This document shows, piece by piece, positions 11,598-24,036 of a stretch of 64,000 nucleotides of DNA; within the stretch, counting starts at the first letter, position 1; each line of letters opens with the position of its first letter. Location: assembly GCA_029339505.1 (NCBI GenBank), contig JAQISU010001235.1, positions 33,393,315 to 33,457,314 of the forward strand, read 5' to 3'. Source of the DNA: Unio delphinus (taxonomy: Eukaryota; Mollusca; Bivalvia; Unionida; Unionidae). A program made the position numbers and the translations under genes. Under the pieces are notes generated by a model. That model ran no database searches. It worked only from the letters and a program-made list of their open reading frames with translations, and was not told where the DNA came from.

Positions 11598-12419
11598 CTT
11601 ACAATAACAACAAGGCAAGATTCCTAATTTTTAGGTCCACTTAAGCTAACCATCTTTACAGTCCATAGCCATATAAGGAATTCTTAAAGACAAGTTTTCA
11701 ATATTTGTGACCTCTAACCTGAAAAAAAATATCAAAATATTTCATGATAATCTAATTGATGCTATTTCAAATTGATCCACACGATCCTAAAATAATGTTC
11801 AACCATTTTGAAAAATGGGAAGGTTTTTTAATATAATTCTTAATCTGCCAATGGTGATTCAGCCCAGACTTGGCAACGTCTGTGAGATCAGATCTCAGAA
11901 TGTCACTTACACTTAAACCACTGCTTAATTTAATATGTTCCGAAGTTGGCACCTTTTCCAAATTAAGATCAATGGCACATGGAAAAGATAAAATAATTAT
12001 CATCAGTGAAATATTAGAGTAGTTAACTATTTTTTAGGACAGAAGATTGTTGGCACACACCAGGGCATAAGCTAGTTAACAACATAAAAATAATTAATTG
12101 GTTGCTTTACATATTGTACCATTAGGCTTTGGACAAAATGTGTTCTGATATGTGGATAATTGCAAAGAAAAGCATGGGATAATATAGTCACACACCCATA
12201 TGTTTGCATGATTATTTAATAAGCTAAAAAGCTTTATCTGGTTGAAAATTATCTACTGGTATTTCTCTCTCTTTTTCATGTTGACATCATATGGTTCAAG
12301 TGTATGATTCCTTTTACTTTATACTTCAAGAAACATGCATGTTTTTTAGCAGGCTTTTCATCTGTATGAACAAGTTTTTCAGCTGTTCATTTGTTTCAAA
12401 AATATATTAACTTATGTGA

Positions 12420-12850
12420 AGTTGGAAACAGTGCAACAGTTATTTGATTAACATAACTGTAACTTGAAACCCTGTACAGGACAGGTTATATTTTATTAAC
12501 ATTATAACTGTAATATGAAACCTGATATGGGACAGATTGTATTTTATTGACATTATAACTGTAATATGAAACCTGATATGGGACAGATTATATTTTATTA
12601 ACATTGTAACTGTAACATGAACCTGGAATTGGGGCATCTGATAAATTTACTATCATTTCATAAGATTTTCTGTTGATGTGAAGCTGGAAATGGGGCATCT
12701 GGTAATTTTACAGTCATTTCATAACATTTTCTTTAGATGTGAAACTGGAAATGGGGCATCTGGTTAATTTAAATTTACTTTCATTTCATAAGATTTTCTG
12801 TAGATGTGAAACTGGAAATGGGACATCTAGTAAATTTACAATCATGTCAT
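12420..12850. repeat. Diverged copies of the 56 bp minisatellite family
   Basis: About seven units of 56-65 bp alternate phrases such as GAAACCTGATATGGGACAG and GAAACTGGAAATGGGGCATCT with ATTTTATTAACATTRTAACTG. They are recognisably related to the array at 6969-7835 but much more diverged. They form the left part of the second copy of the duplicated block. Confidence 0.85.
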
Positions 12851-13538
12851 AAGATTTTTCTTTAGACAAGTTCTTGTATTCATTTGCATATTAAACCACA
12901 TGTAAAAAGATTTATCATCATTGTATATATTAGATATTATACCTGTTTGATAACATAAAAGCAGAACTATGTTTGTTATTACATTAATGGCATCCAATGG
13001 CACGTTACAGTTAATACTGATTAATATTAAAGAACAAGGTCATGCTGAAGAATCAACAAAAAATTGATTTTGGTCCATAAATAAGATTGTGGCAAAAATC
13101 AAAATCCTTAAGTCTTGATTTAAAGTTTCATTTTTCAGCACTAGAGTTCTAGATGATCAGTGTGTTTACATATTTAATGCAAACACTCAACTAAAAGCAA
13201 GTAAAGAAATTTGTAAATGCATTCAGATTCATTCTTGATTTAGTCCAGACTTGTCAGTGTATCATTCAATATAAACTATGCTATCTGTTCATATACAAGA
13301 TGTTCTATGTACATTTAACATGATTGTACTTGATTCCAGTGAGAGCACAAACTCTATCAAATATCCATATAATCATATGCACCCTAAACTGGCCTTAGTA
13401 CTTAAGATGTTTGAAGCATTTCTTAATGAATGATAAGCATCCTGATGATTAAGAGTCATTCTCATAGTGTAAGTTTTGTGTTTTTATGGTGTTTCCATGA
13501 TAGTATTGGGTTCTAAACCAGCTGGCAGTAAGGACGAT

Positions 13539-13776
13539 AAACAAGACTGCCCAATGCGATCGTTATGTTTGTAATATCATGAATCCCATAAGTACCCCAG
13601 TGATCACATGACATGATATTGGCAAGTACATTACTGATCAGTCTAAAGAGCATAGGAAATGGAATCCTCAATATCTTATCAGATTTGAAGTAACAACGAT
13701 TCGCATGTGATCACTGGGGCACAAATGGGGTTCATGAAATTACAATCAAGCATTGACTGCTTGGTCAGTCTAGTTT
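13539..13776. mobile_element. Foldback MITE inserted in the second duplicated copy
   Basis: About 75 bp arms are imperfect reverse complements. The left arm runs from AAACAAGACTGCCCAATGC through CCCCAGTGATCACATG, and the right arm begins CATGTGATCACTGGGG and ends CTTGGTCAGTCTAGTTT. The paralogous position at about 8300 lacks it, which supports insertion. No target-site duplication was resolved. Confidence 0.7.
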
Positions 13777-14427
13777 AATTTAAAAATTTCACATCCACTA
13801 TAATTACCTTCTCATCAAGTGAGATTTCAGAGATAGGCTTCCATTTCTATAAAATGATAACAACAAACCAAAAAGGAAGAAAACTTTTATTTTTTTAGTA
13901 CTGGATACACACAATACAATTTATTACATCAGCATTATAAAATTCTGGATGCTGGCAAGACCTTTTTATCGACTTCAATTTTGTCTGATTAAAGCTTATA
14001 ACAGAATTTTCCTGAAAGTACAAGCACTAACCCAACCTGCTGCCTTTAACGCAATGGCAGCAGAAAACAGATGTTGCACTTATGCTGTGAGCCTGAAACA
14101 CTGATGTGTCAATACCAGACTTTTTCATATTAGTTTTCATATTTTTTTTCAATTATTTTTCATATCATTTTTATATCCAGCATGATATGGTTGCTTTAGT
14201 AACTTTTTTTTACTGGGGAGTGTTTGCTAATTTGCCGATGAATAGCTTTGTTTCAGAATTGTTGAACATGTTGGTCCATTGCCAGTTTTATTCAATTCTT
14301 ATCTAGAGCTGTGCATCATTCCTTTACTGTAATGCCTTTCATTAAAACACTGTTCATGTTATAAGGTTGTTTTTTGTCATGGATTCCATTTCATTAAGTA
14401 GCAGTAAAATTATATGCATAATACAAC

Positions 14428-14630
14428 CTTTCTGGTGGCCTAAGTGGTTAGAGCATCTTCCTCAGATGCAGAAGGTCATGAGTTTGAACCCTGGCTAAGT
14501 CATAACAAAGACTTATAAAAATGGTACAAGCAGCTGCCTCATTTGGTGCTCAACATTAAGAGATTAATGTTAGGACTGGTCGGCCTGGTGTCAGGATAAC
14601 ATGACTGGGTGAGACATCATGATATATATG
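14428..14630 (+). mobile_element. tRNA-derived SINE
   Basis: A tRNA-like head contains an A box TGGCCTAAGTGG at 14436-14447 followed by TTAGAGCATC, and a B box-like AGTTTGAACCCTGG at about 14481-14494. Spacing is right for RNA polymerase III internal promoters. It is followed by a body with GGACTGGTCGGCCTGGTGTC and ATGACTGGGTGAGAC that looks like a conserved SINE central domain (possibly of the MetaSINE type, from memory). It is not a functional tRNA gene, because the 3' acceptor-stem strand is replaced by the SINE body. The 3' end is uncertain. Confidence 0.75.
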
Positions 14631-14731
14631 TGCAGTATGATACCCAAGTGCTAGATATCACTATAAACTGTCACATTACAGCCATCATACAATGTAACAA
14701 AAAATGTGTTAAAGCTATGTTAAAAGTCCCA

Positions 14732-14734
<3 letters not shown>

Positions 14735-14781
<47 letters not shown>

Positions 14782-14838
14782 TGCACATGCACACACACAT
14801 ACACAATTGCACAAACACACACACACAAACATACACAC
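14735..14838. repeat. (TC)n-(AC)n compound microsatellite
   Basis: About 36 bp of TC dinucleotides are followed by AC-rich dinucleotides interrupted by ATGC and AAT. Confidence 0.95.
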
Positions 14839-15180
14839 TGGACTTTATTATAAAGCCTTATCACTGAAATGTTGTTATGGTGAGTGGTGTAATGAAGGAG
14901 CAATATATGGTATACGGAGACTAATTACACAAAATATTTGTAATGCAAAACTTATAAGATTTTTCAGAGAGATTTTACTTATAACTAATTTTGTTTCATT
15001 TTAAAGATGCATAAATGGGTGAGCACCAAGGTTTAAACAAGCTGGTCCATTATCTAGGAACTGTTTCTTGCAAATAAAAAAAGACAATGTTCCCAATATG
15101 ATCAATTTAAACTAACCCACTTTTCAGTCCAGAACCAAATAAAGAACTCTTTAAAAAAAGTTTGCAATAAGTTAGGTTAA

Positions 15181-15496
15181 CTACATATGTAGTTGTTATA
15201 AGTTAGGTACACGTGTAGATGTAATAAATTACAGTAGCTTAAGAACTTGTGTAGATTTAATAAATTAGGTTCAGTATACATGTAGATGTAATAAATAATA
15301 CACATGTAGATGTACCGTAAGCAATTAAGTTCAGTACACATGTACATGTAATACCAGTAATTAGATTCAGCACACATTTAGATGTAATAAATTCAAATAG
15401 GTTTGTTACATGTGTAGATGTAATAAATAAGGTTCAGTACACATGTAAATATAATAAAACAGGGTAAGTGCACATGTAGATGTAATAAATTATGGT
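15181..15496. repeat. About 32 bp minisatellite with ACATGTAGATGTAATAAAT core
   Basis: Roughly ten diverged units each contain ACATGTAGATGTAATAA followed by a TAGGTTCAG-type spacer. Indels between units are common, so this is an older array. Confidence 0.85.
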
Positions 15497-15601
15497 TGGC
15501 ATTTGGCATCAATCCAAAAGAAATTTTAATATAAAATCTCAAATCACATATGTAATAAAGAATATGATACTGGTATTTATTTCCCCATTGATACTTCAGA
15601 T

Positions 15602-15627
15602 GTGTGTGTGTGTGTGTGTGTGTGTGT
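15602..15627. repeat. (TG)n microsatellite
   Basis: About 13 uninterrupted TG dinucleotides. Confidence 0.95.
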
Positions 15628-16016
15628 TATAAGGAACTTTCATGAAGAACCTTTGGGTACAGGCAAAGTGGTTAGGAAAATTAAATTTAGCAATCGGCTT
15701 AGTTTAGTGTGGATTAAAAATGGATGTTAAATGTAGTACTTTTCAGAAAAGGTTGACTTGTTGCGTCAAATATTGCACTGTGTGTGTGTGGAATTTATTT
15801 TCATTTGCATAACCTAATGCTGTTTTATAAAAACCTAGATGTCTGATTAGCTTTCATGATGGTCTTGTGCTTGTATTGTTGACCTTGGCCAAAGATTAAA
15901 CTATGCCTAGAAGAAGAGGATAGGCATTATACTCTTTTAGACATTCAAATTCCTTTGGGAGACTATAATCTGCATTGAGAAGGCAAACATGCCAGTAACC
16001 CTTCTGTACTGTATAT

Positions 16017-16182
16017 ACTCACTTATAAGTCAAGTCCTGTTGCAAACTGCACATTGTGCAGTGGCAAAACAGGGACTTTGCAGTTCAATTTCTAGAAGTA
16101 ATGAGTAGAACAAGAAACATAGACCCAGATCTGATAGCATACTGTGATGGAAGATCAGTCTAATATGACTTAAGAGTGAGTA
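16017..16182. mobile_element. Foldback MITE, family member 1
   Basis: The ends TACTCACTTATAAGTC and GACTTAAGAGTGAGTA are reverse complements at 14 of 16 positions. Internal self-complementary phrases (GTGCAGTGGC, ATAGACCCAGATCTG) recur in members at 20.0 kb and 27.9 kb. No coding capacity. Confidence 0.7.
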
Positions 16183-17139
16183 TGTGTGGTATATATGCTG
16201 GCACTTTGGTTCTCTTTATGGATTTTCATAGGATTGAATGAAATTGGTGAAAGGATGTATTTTAGTCATTACATAAGACATCACTTATCATGTTTGCCTA
16301 TATTGATTATAGCACTTATTATATTTGTTTATAGTGATTATAGAAAACGTCTAAATTTTAGACAAGTGACAGAATAGGTTCATGTTACATGTAAATTCAC
16401 TCTAAGTGAGAAAAAAGTTGATATATGTATGGGCTTGTTGTATTGAGGAACAATTATTTAAACTGGAAGAGTAAAAACAAATTTCAAATTTGTAATAGCA
16501 AACAGAAACATGATTTTGGCCCCAATGTCTGCTGATATAATTTAAATGAAGGCGATGTAATGTTGTAAAATTATTGATGCATCTTAATATAATAAACAAT
16601 TCTTCATTTAATGCAATTGATAGATTCAGTGATAACTTTGAATTTTTATAGTTTTTATCACATTATATCATAAATATAAAAGTGTATATCCATTGCAATT
16701 TTTGTTTATTATTAATGAAAATGTTGAGTCATAACAACAAAATTACGCCACGACATGAAGTCCTGTAATACATAATGGCCCATGCATGCAAATAAAATCA
16801 GTTTAAGATCATTTAAGGCATTTACATAAATACAGTTTAGCAATTTTCATTCTTTATTTGTTCAATATAGCAAGGTTTTGAATTTGACATATTTTATGTA
16901 GATATGTATAAATTAGATTCAGCAGAGGGCATCTGTTATAACCAAAAATACATATATATGTATGTATGTGTAGGGTTGAAGGGCACAGCAACACAATCCT
17001 GGCTAAATAAGGGAGAGTTTGTTAACATAAAAAAAACATAGAAAACAAAGATAAAGGTAAAAAGAGTAAAACCCTTAAAACAGAAAACCATTTTTTTTGT
17101 AAAACATTAACTCTTTTTTTTTAAAAGTCCAATATCATC

Positions 17140-17545
17140 TTAACTGAAACATCAACATGGGACAATACCCAAAACAAAGATGTTGATTGCATTAGTTTTC
17201 TCTTCTCCCATGCAAGATGGCATTGTTGTGCCCATTTTATATCCCCAAACACACAGTGGAATAACAGAATCATAGAGGATGCAACCAAAATTATATATCC
17301 CCAAACTCTAGGGGTGGGTGTAACATAATCACAAGTGATGCATCCCAATGCAAAGATGTTGATTGCATGACAGCATGTTTATTATATATGCCCAACACAC
17401 AGCATGTAATAGAAGTCTCATCATGGTGAGAAAACTCTGAATTCATCATGGATTCTAGAGATAAGATGGGTAGGGAGGGGTTGATATTAATGAAACATGT
17501 CAGATTGATGGATGCAACTGTATGGAGCAAGACCTCCTGAAAGAT
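17140..17545. repeat. Diverged long-unit repeat with AAAGATGTTGATTGCAT phrases
   Basis: The phrases AAAGATGTTGATTGCAT, ATATATCCCCAAAC-like and AATAACAGAATCATAGAGG-like occur twice or three times with irregular 100-200 bp spacing. This suggests an old tandem duplication. Minus-strand frames here lack any recognised domain. Confidence 0.5.
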
Positions 17546-17615
17546 GATCAGTGTCACAGCATGAGTGTACTTTAAGTCAGTCTAAGCTAATTAGTTTGAT
17601 TTCAATTCATTTTCA

Positions 17616-18090
17616 GGGCACTCCGATAGTCATTTGAACCAAGGCACTCCCATATTCATTTGAACCAGGGCACTACCAGTGTCATTTTGAACCAGGGTAT
17701 TCCCATAGTCATTTTGAACCAGGGCACTTCCATAGTTATTTGAACCAAGACACTCTCATAGTCATTTTGAACCAGGGCACTCTCATTATCAGTTTGAACC
17801 AGGGCACTCCCAGTGTCATTTCAAACCTGAGCACTCCCATAGTTATTTGAACCATGGCACTCTCATAGTCATTTTGAACCATTACACTCCCAGTCATTTT
17901 AAACCAGGGCACTCCCATTGCCATATGAACCAGGGCACTCCCTGAGTCATTAGAACCAAGGCACTCCCATAGTGAGTTTTAACCAGAGCACTTCCCTAGT
18001 CATTTTGAACCAGGGCACCACCTCAGTTATTTGAACCAGGGAACTCCCATAGTCATTTTGAACCAAGGCACTTCCATATTTATTTGAACA
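17616..18090. repeat. 27-28 bp minisatellite (TCATTTTGAACCAGGGCACTCCCATAG type)
   Basis: About 17 units carry TTGAACCAGGGCACTCCC with a variable CATAGTCAT linker. Divergence between units is moderate. The short minus-strand frame with a 9-residue period across it is a by-product of the unit length. Confidence 0.92.
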
Positions 18091-18264
18091 AATTGATGGT
18101 TGCTTGTAACTGCAAGATATGATTGGAAATTGCTTTGTTAATCAAAATAAATTGCTGGTTGATTCAATATTTTCTTGCCAAATGTTGGTTACTGATTGTT
18201 TCTTTGATGACATTTTTTATATTGATTGACTGTATCAATGCTTCTAGCATCACTTTATTAGCAT

Positions 18265-19505
18265 GGTGATGTAAGAGATCATCTTGAACAGACTGAAACC
18301 ACAAGCATAAGAAATAAATGCTGAAGAACAGGCTCGATCTAGGAGTGGAAGAAGCACAACAGAACAAATATTCAATCTCAGGGTTCTGTGTGAAAAGTAC
18401 TCACATCATCAACAAGACATCTACCATTTGATCATATATTTCAAAAAGACCTTTGACAGAGTGTGGCATTAGACATTGTGGGCCACAAGAAGAAGTATAA
18501 CATGGGTCAAAAATTGACAAATACCATCAAGCAGCTGTACACCAAGGCAACCAGTGCAGTAATTGCCCATGGTTCTGTGGAGGACTGGTTCCAGACAACA
18601 GTCAGAGTATGTCAAGGCTTTCTCCTGTCACCCATGCCTTTTCAACATCTACTTAGAGTGCATCATGAACAGAGCCCTGGAAAACCACTGTGGGACAGTC
18701 AGATTTGGAGGGCATAACATTACCAACCTCAACTTTGCAGACAACATTGATCGGCTGGCAGGCAGTGAAGATGAGTTTGCCACCTTAGTGAAGAACCTGG
18801 ATGGAAATCTTCCAGATTTTACATGAAGTTATGCACTGAGAAGACAAAACTGATGACAAATAGTGGCAAAAGATTAAAATCAGCATACAAGAACTGGAAA
18901 CAGTGAGCCAGTTCAAATATCTTGTTCCATAATCACTGAAGAGGGATCAAGAGCTTGAAACTTTGTCATGAGCAGCACAAGCAATGGCATCTATGTCAAA
19001 GCTAAGACCCAGCTAGAGCAACAAAGAATATCTGTCTGAAAACTAAAATCAGACTACTGAGAGCACTAGTCATCTCAGTCTTTTTTGTATTCATTTGAGG
19101 CCTGGACCCTGACAGCAGAATAACAATGAAGAATCCATGGACTTGAAATGCTACAGAACCATCCTTGGCATCTCTTACATGGACCACATCACAAATGAAG
19201 AAGTGTGTAACACCATCAGGCGCAAGTAGGCCAATATGAAAACCTCCTCATCCCTGTCAAATAGAGAAAGCTGAAATGGTATAGCCATTTCACTAGAGCC
19301 AACAGTCTATCCACAACAATCCTGCAGGGCAGCATACAGGGTGGCAGAAGGAGAGGTAGACAAGGAAACATTTTGTGGAGACAAAGGCATTGGCACATGA
19401 TTGAGACAAGTGAAGGGAACTGGTCAGATGTTCAGCAGCACAGCACCTTAACGACCACACAAGATCAAGAGACTGATGATGATGATGATGATGATGATGA
19501 TGGTG
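18265..19505 (+). pseudogene. RTE-like non-LTR retrotransposon relic (reverse transcriptase to 3' end)
   Basis: Broken plus-strand frames read through successive RT landmarks. These are a GRSTTEQIFNLR segment near 18330-18370, an FKKTFDRVWH segment near 18440-18470, and GSVEDWFQTTV with a VCQG...LLSP box at about 18570-18640. A degenerate catalytic box FADN (expected ADD) lies near 18735, and the YRTILGISYMDHITNEEV and GGRRRGRQ-type C-terminal tail at 19150-19365. The tail pattern resembles RTE/BovB proteins. The element ends in a (GAT)n run at about 19476-19502, as RTE-type 3' ends often do. Several stops and frameshifts and a mutated catalytic box show it is dead. The 5' part, including the endonuclease, is missing. 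The clade is my inference. Confidence 0.8.
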
Positions 19506-20014
19506 ATCAGTGTTTATATTAGCTTCTTTTAAAGTGCATACTACTTTTAAATGGAAAAGATTTAAACATATTTTGCATGTCACTATTCTCATCAATGTGA
19601 CTGATCAAAAAATATCTTGTAGACCTCTTGTTTTCTTAGTCTGGTTGTAACAACTGTGAAATCCCAAAAATTGATACAACCTCTAATAATAATTAATTGA
19701 TACTATTTTTTTTTTTTTAAATTTTGCCTGCTATCTATTTTAGGGATAGAAATTTAAGATATTTCCTAGATCTGAATATTAGTATGAAGTACTGAAAGTA
19801 ACACTGATTTCAGAATTGGATGGAATGGTATTGATTATAGTTGGAGAATAAAAACTTCACAACCATTTTATTGGGAGCTAATTTAAATGACAGTGTGGAT
19901 TGATTGCATGTGCTGCAACAAGCAATTAGGCTGCAATGAATTTGTAGACAATCAATGAATCCATCATACAAAAGAAATTTCAGCTTGAATATATTAGAAT
20001 ATAAAATACAGTAA

Positions 20015-20203
20015 ATGCTCACTTGAAAGTCAGGGCCAATCGCAGGCATCATGACTGCGATCTGCTGTCACATAATGTACCAGCAGATCAAGGTCTGTGT
20101 TCTACTGGCTGCTCCTTATAACATACATAGACTTAGGTCTGCCAGTGCATCATGCAATGGCAGATCTGGATATGTGCAATTTGCAGTAAGATTTAACTTA
20201 CAT
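20015..20203. mobile_element. Foldback MITE, family member 2
   Basis: It shares CTCACTT-GAAAGTC, GCGATCTGCTGTCACATAAT, CAGCAGATC and GCATCATGCAATGGCAGATCT phrases with the member at 27.9 kb. The right end is diverged. Self-complementary halves around the GATCTGC motifs give a long hairpin. Confidence 0.6.
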
Positions 20204-20271
20204 GTGTGTGTTAATGGTATCATATTTGTTTGGACCAAGTGAATTGGAATAGATTATTTAAATTCATTTTT

Positions 20272-20650
20272 TTGGTGTTTTTCCTATGGTGATGAAAATC
20301 CCGTTGTATCATGTCTGTATGACAACTTTGCTTATAAAAATCCTGTTGAACTTTTCCTATATGACAATTTTGCTTATGAAAATCCTGTTAAACTTTTCCT
20401 ATATGACAACTTTGCTTATGAAAATCCTGCTGTACCCTTCCTAACTTTGCTGATGAAAATCCTGTTGTAATATTCCTGTATAGCAATTTTGCTGATGAAA
20501 CTTCTATTGTAACCCTCCTGTATGACAACTTTGCTGATGAAAATTCTGTTGTAACCTTCATGTATGACAATTTTGTTGATGAAAATTCTGTTGTAACCTT
20601 CCTGTATGACAACTTTGCTGATGAAAATACTGTTGTAACCTTCCTGCATT
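20272..20650. repeat. 42 bp minisatellite, about nine copies
   Basis: Units carry TTTGCTGATGAAAATCCTG then TTGTAACCTTCCTGTATGAC. The 42 bp period is divisible by three, so two minus-strand frames stay open across it without implying a protein. Confidence 0.93.
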
Positions 20651-20699
20651 AGAACTCAAGAGATTTCACTATGCTTGCTGCAAAAATTGTAGTGTAGAA

Positions 20700-20720
20700 C
20701 ATGCTTTTCGTAAAGGGACT
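20700..20720 (+). mobile_element. Left remnant of a LINE 3' end that hosts the 37 bp array
   Basis: The sequence just before the array (AAAGGGACTCGAGG) aligns with the 3' untranslated end of the LINE at 45.4 kb read on its own strand (AGAAGGCCTCAAGG), directly before the shared repeat core. Confidence 0.55.
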
Positions 20721-23700
20721 CGAGGTACATTAGTTCTGTAATGAATTAATTGGGTTACAAGGTACATTAGTTCTGTAATGAAATAATTGGGTTACAAAGT
20801 ACAGTAGTTCTGTAATTAAATAATTGGGTTACAATGTACATTAGTTCTGTAATGAATTAATTGGGTTACAAGGTACATTAGTTCTGTAATGAAATAATTG
20901 GGTTACAAGGTACATTAGTTCCATAATGAAATAACTGGGTTACAAGGTACAATAGTTTTGTAATGAAATAAATGGGTTACAAGGTACATGTACAATAGTT
21001 CTGTAATGAAATAATTGGGTTACAAGGTACATTAGTTCCATAATGAAATAATTGGGTTACAAGGTACATTAGTTCCATAATGAAATAATTGGGTTACAAG
21101 GTACAATAGTTCTGTAACGAAATAATTGGGTTACAAGGTACATTAGTTCTGTAATGAAATAATTGGGTTACAAGGTACAATAGTTCTGTAACGAAATAAT
21201 TGGGTTACAAGGTACAATAGTTCTGTAATGAAATAATTGGGTTACAAGGTACATTAGTTCCATAATAAAATAATTGGGTTACAAGGTACATTAGTTCCAT
21301 AATGAAATAATTGGGTTACAAGGTACAATAGTTCTGTAATGAAATAATTGGGTTACAAGGTACATTAGTTCCATAATAAAATAATTGGGTTACAAGGTAC
21401 AATAGTTCTGTAATGAAATAATTGGGTTACAAGGTACATTAGTTCCATAATAAAATAATTGGGTTACAAGGTACATTAGTTCCATAATGAAATAATTGGG
21501 TTACAAGGTACAATAGTTCTGTAATGAAATAATTGGGTTACAAGGTACATTAGTTCCATAATAAAATAATTGGGTTACAAGGTACATTAGTTCCATAATG
21601 AAATAATTGGGTTACAAGGTACAATAGTTCTGTAATGAAATAATTGGGTTACAAGGTACAATAGTTCTGTAATGAAATAATTGGGTTACAATGTACATTA
21701 GTTCTGGTATGAAATAATTGGGTTACAAAGTACAGTAGTTCTGTAATGAAATAATTGGGTTACAAGGTACATTAGTTCTGTAATGAAATAATTGGGTTAC
21801 AAGGTACATTAGTTAAATAACTGGGATTCAAAGTACATTAGTTCTGTAATGAAATAATTGGGTTACAAGGTACATTAGTTAAATAACTGGGATTCAAAGT
21901 ACATTAGTTCTGTAATGAAATAATTGGGTTACAAGGTACATTAGTTCTGTAATGAAATAATTGGGTTACAAGGTACAATAGTTCTGTAATGAAATAATTG
22001 GGTTACAATGTACATTAGTTCTGGTATGAAATAATTGGGTTACAAGGTACATTAGTTCCATAATGAAATAATTGGGTTACAAGGTACAATAGTTCTGTAA
22101 CGAAATACATTATAATTGGGTTACAAGGTACATTAGTTCTGTAATGAAATAATTGGGTTACAAGGTACATTAGTTCTGTAATGAAATAAATGGGTTACAA
22201 GGTACAATAGTTCTGTAATGAAATAATTGGGTTACAAGGTACATTAGTTCCATAATGAAATAATTGGGTTACAAGGTACAATAGTTCTGTAATGAAATAA
22301 TTGGGTTACAAGGTACATTAGTTCCATAATGAAATAATTGGGTTACAAGGTACATTAGTTCTGTAACGAAAAACATTGTAATTTGGTTACAAGGTACATT
22401 AGTTCTGTAATGAAATAAATGGGTTACAAGGTACATTAGTTCTGTAATGAAATAAATGGGTTACAAGGTACAATAGTTCTGTAATGAAATAATTGGGTTA
22501 CAAGGTACATTAGTTCTGTAACGAAAAACATTGTAATTTGGTTACAAGGTACATTAGTTCTGTAATGAAATAAATGGGTTACAAGGTACAATAGTTCTGT
22601 AATGAAATAATTGGGTTACAAGGTACATTAGTTCTGTAATCAAATATTTGGGTTACAAGGTACATTAGTTCTGTAATGAAATAATTGGGTTACAAGGTAC
22701 AATAGTTCTGTAATCAAATATTTGGGTTACAAAGTACAGTAGTTCTGTAATTAAATAATTGGGTTACAATGTACATTAGTCCCATAATGAAATAATTGGG
22801 TTACAAGGTACATTAGTCCCATAATGAAATAATTGGGTTACAAGGTACATTAGTTCTGTAATGAAATAATTGGGTTACAAGGTACATTTGTTCTGTAATG
22901 AAATAATTGGGTTACAAGGTACATTAGTTCTGTAATGAAATAAATGGGTTACAAGGTACAATAGTTCTGTAATGAAATAATTGGGTTACAAGGTACATTA
23001 GTTCCATAATGAAATAATTGGGTTACAAGGTACAATAGTTCTGTAATGAAATAAATGGGTTACAAGGTACAATAGTTCTGTAATGAAATAATTGGGTTAC
23101 AAGGTACATTAGTTCCATAATGAAATAATTGGGTTACAAGGTACAATAGTTCTGTAATGAAATAATTGGGTTACAAGGTACATTAGTTCCATAATGAAAT
23201 AATTGGGTTACAAGGTACATTAGTTCTGTAACGAAAAACATTGTAATTTGGTTACAAGGTACATTAGTTCTGTAATGAAATAAATGGGTTACAAGATACA
23301 TTAGTTCTGTAATGAAATAAATGGGTTACAAGGTACAATAGTTCTGTAATGAAATAATTGGGTTACAAGGTACATTAGTTCTGTAACGAAAAACATTGTA
23401 ATTTGGTTACAAGGTACATTAGTTCTGTAATGAAATAAATGGGTTACAAGGTACAGTAGTTCTGTAATTAAATAATTGGGTTACAATGTACAATAGTTCT
23501 GTAATCAAATAATTGGGTTACAAGGTACAATAGTTCTGTAATGAAATAATTGGGTTACAAGGTACATTAGTTCTGTAATCAAATATTTGGGTTACAAGGT
23601 ACATTAGTTCTGTAATGAAATAATTGGGTTACAAGGTACATTAGTTCTGTAATCAAATATTTGGGTTACAAGGTACATTAGTTCTGTAATGAAATAATTG

Positions 23701-24036
23701 GGTTACAAGGTACATTAGTTCTGTAATCAAATATTTGGGTTACAAGGTACATTAGTTCTGTAATCAAATATTTGGGTTACAAGGTACATTAGTTCTGTAA
23801 TGAAATAATTGGGTTACAAGGTACATTAGTTCTGTAATCAAATATTTGGGTTACAAGGTACAATAGTTCTGTAATGAAATAATTGGGTTACAAGGTACAT
23901 TAGTTCCATAATAAAATAATTGGGTTACAAGGTACATTAGTCCCATAATGAAATAATTGGGTTACAAGGTACATTAGTTCTGTAATTAAATAATTGGGTT
24001 ACAAGGTACATTTGTTCTGTAATGAAATAATTGGGT
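20721..24036. repeat. 3.3 kb array of a 37 bp minisatellite derived from a LINE 3' end
   Basis: About 90 units of GGGTTACAAGGTACATTAG followed by TTCTGTAATGAAATAATT run head to tail. Variants (CCATAATGA, CAATAG, AATCAAATATTT, AACGAAAAACATTG) are dispersed and grouped into higher-order blocks. The unit matches GGTAGATTAGTTCTGTAA-CTAATTGAGTTAC in the 3' end of the LINE at 45.4 kb. The bases right after the array match the rest of that LINE tail. Confidence 0.95.

Noticed and set aside
14429..14503. A tRNA gene
   Set aside because: A and B boxes are present, but the acceptor stem does not close and a SINE body follows.
20721..24036. CRISPR-like array
   Set aside because: Units are contiguous with no unique spacers, and the genome is eukaryotic.
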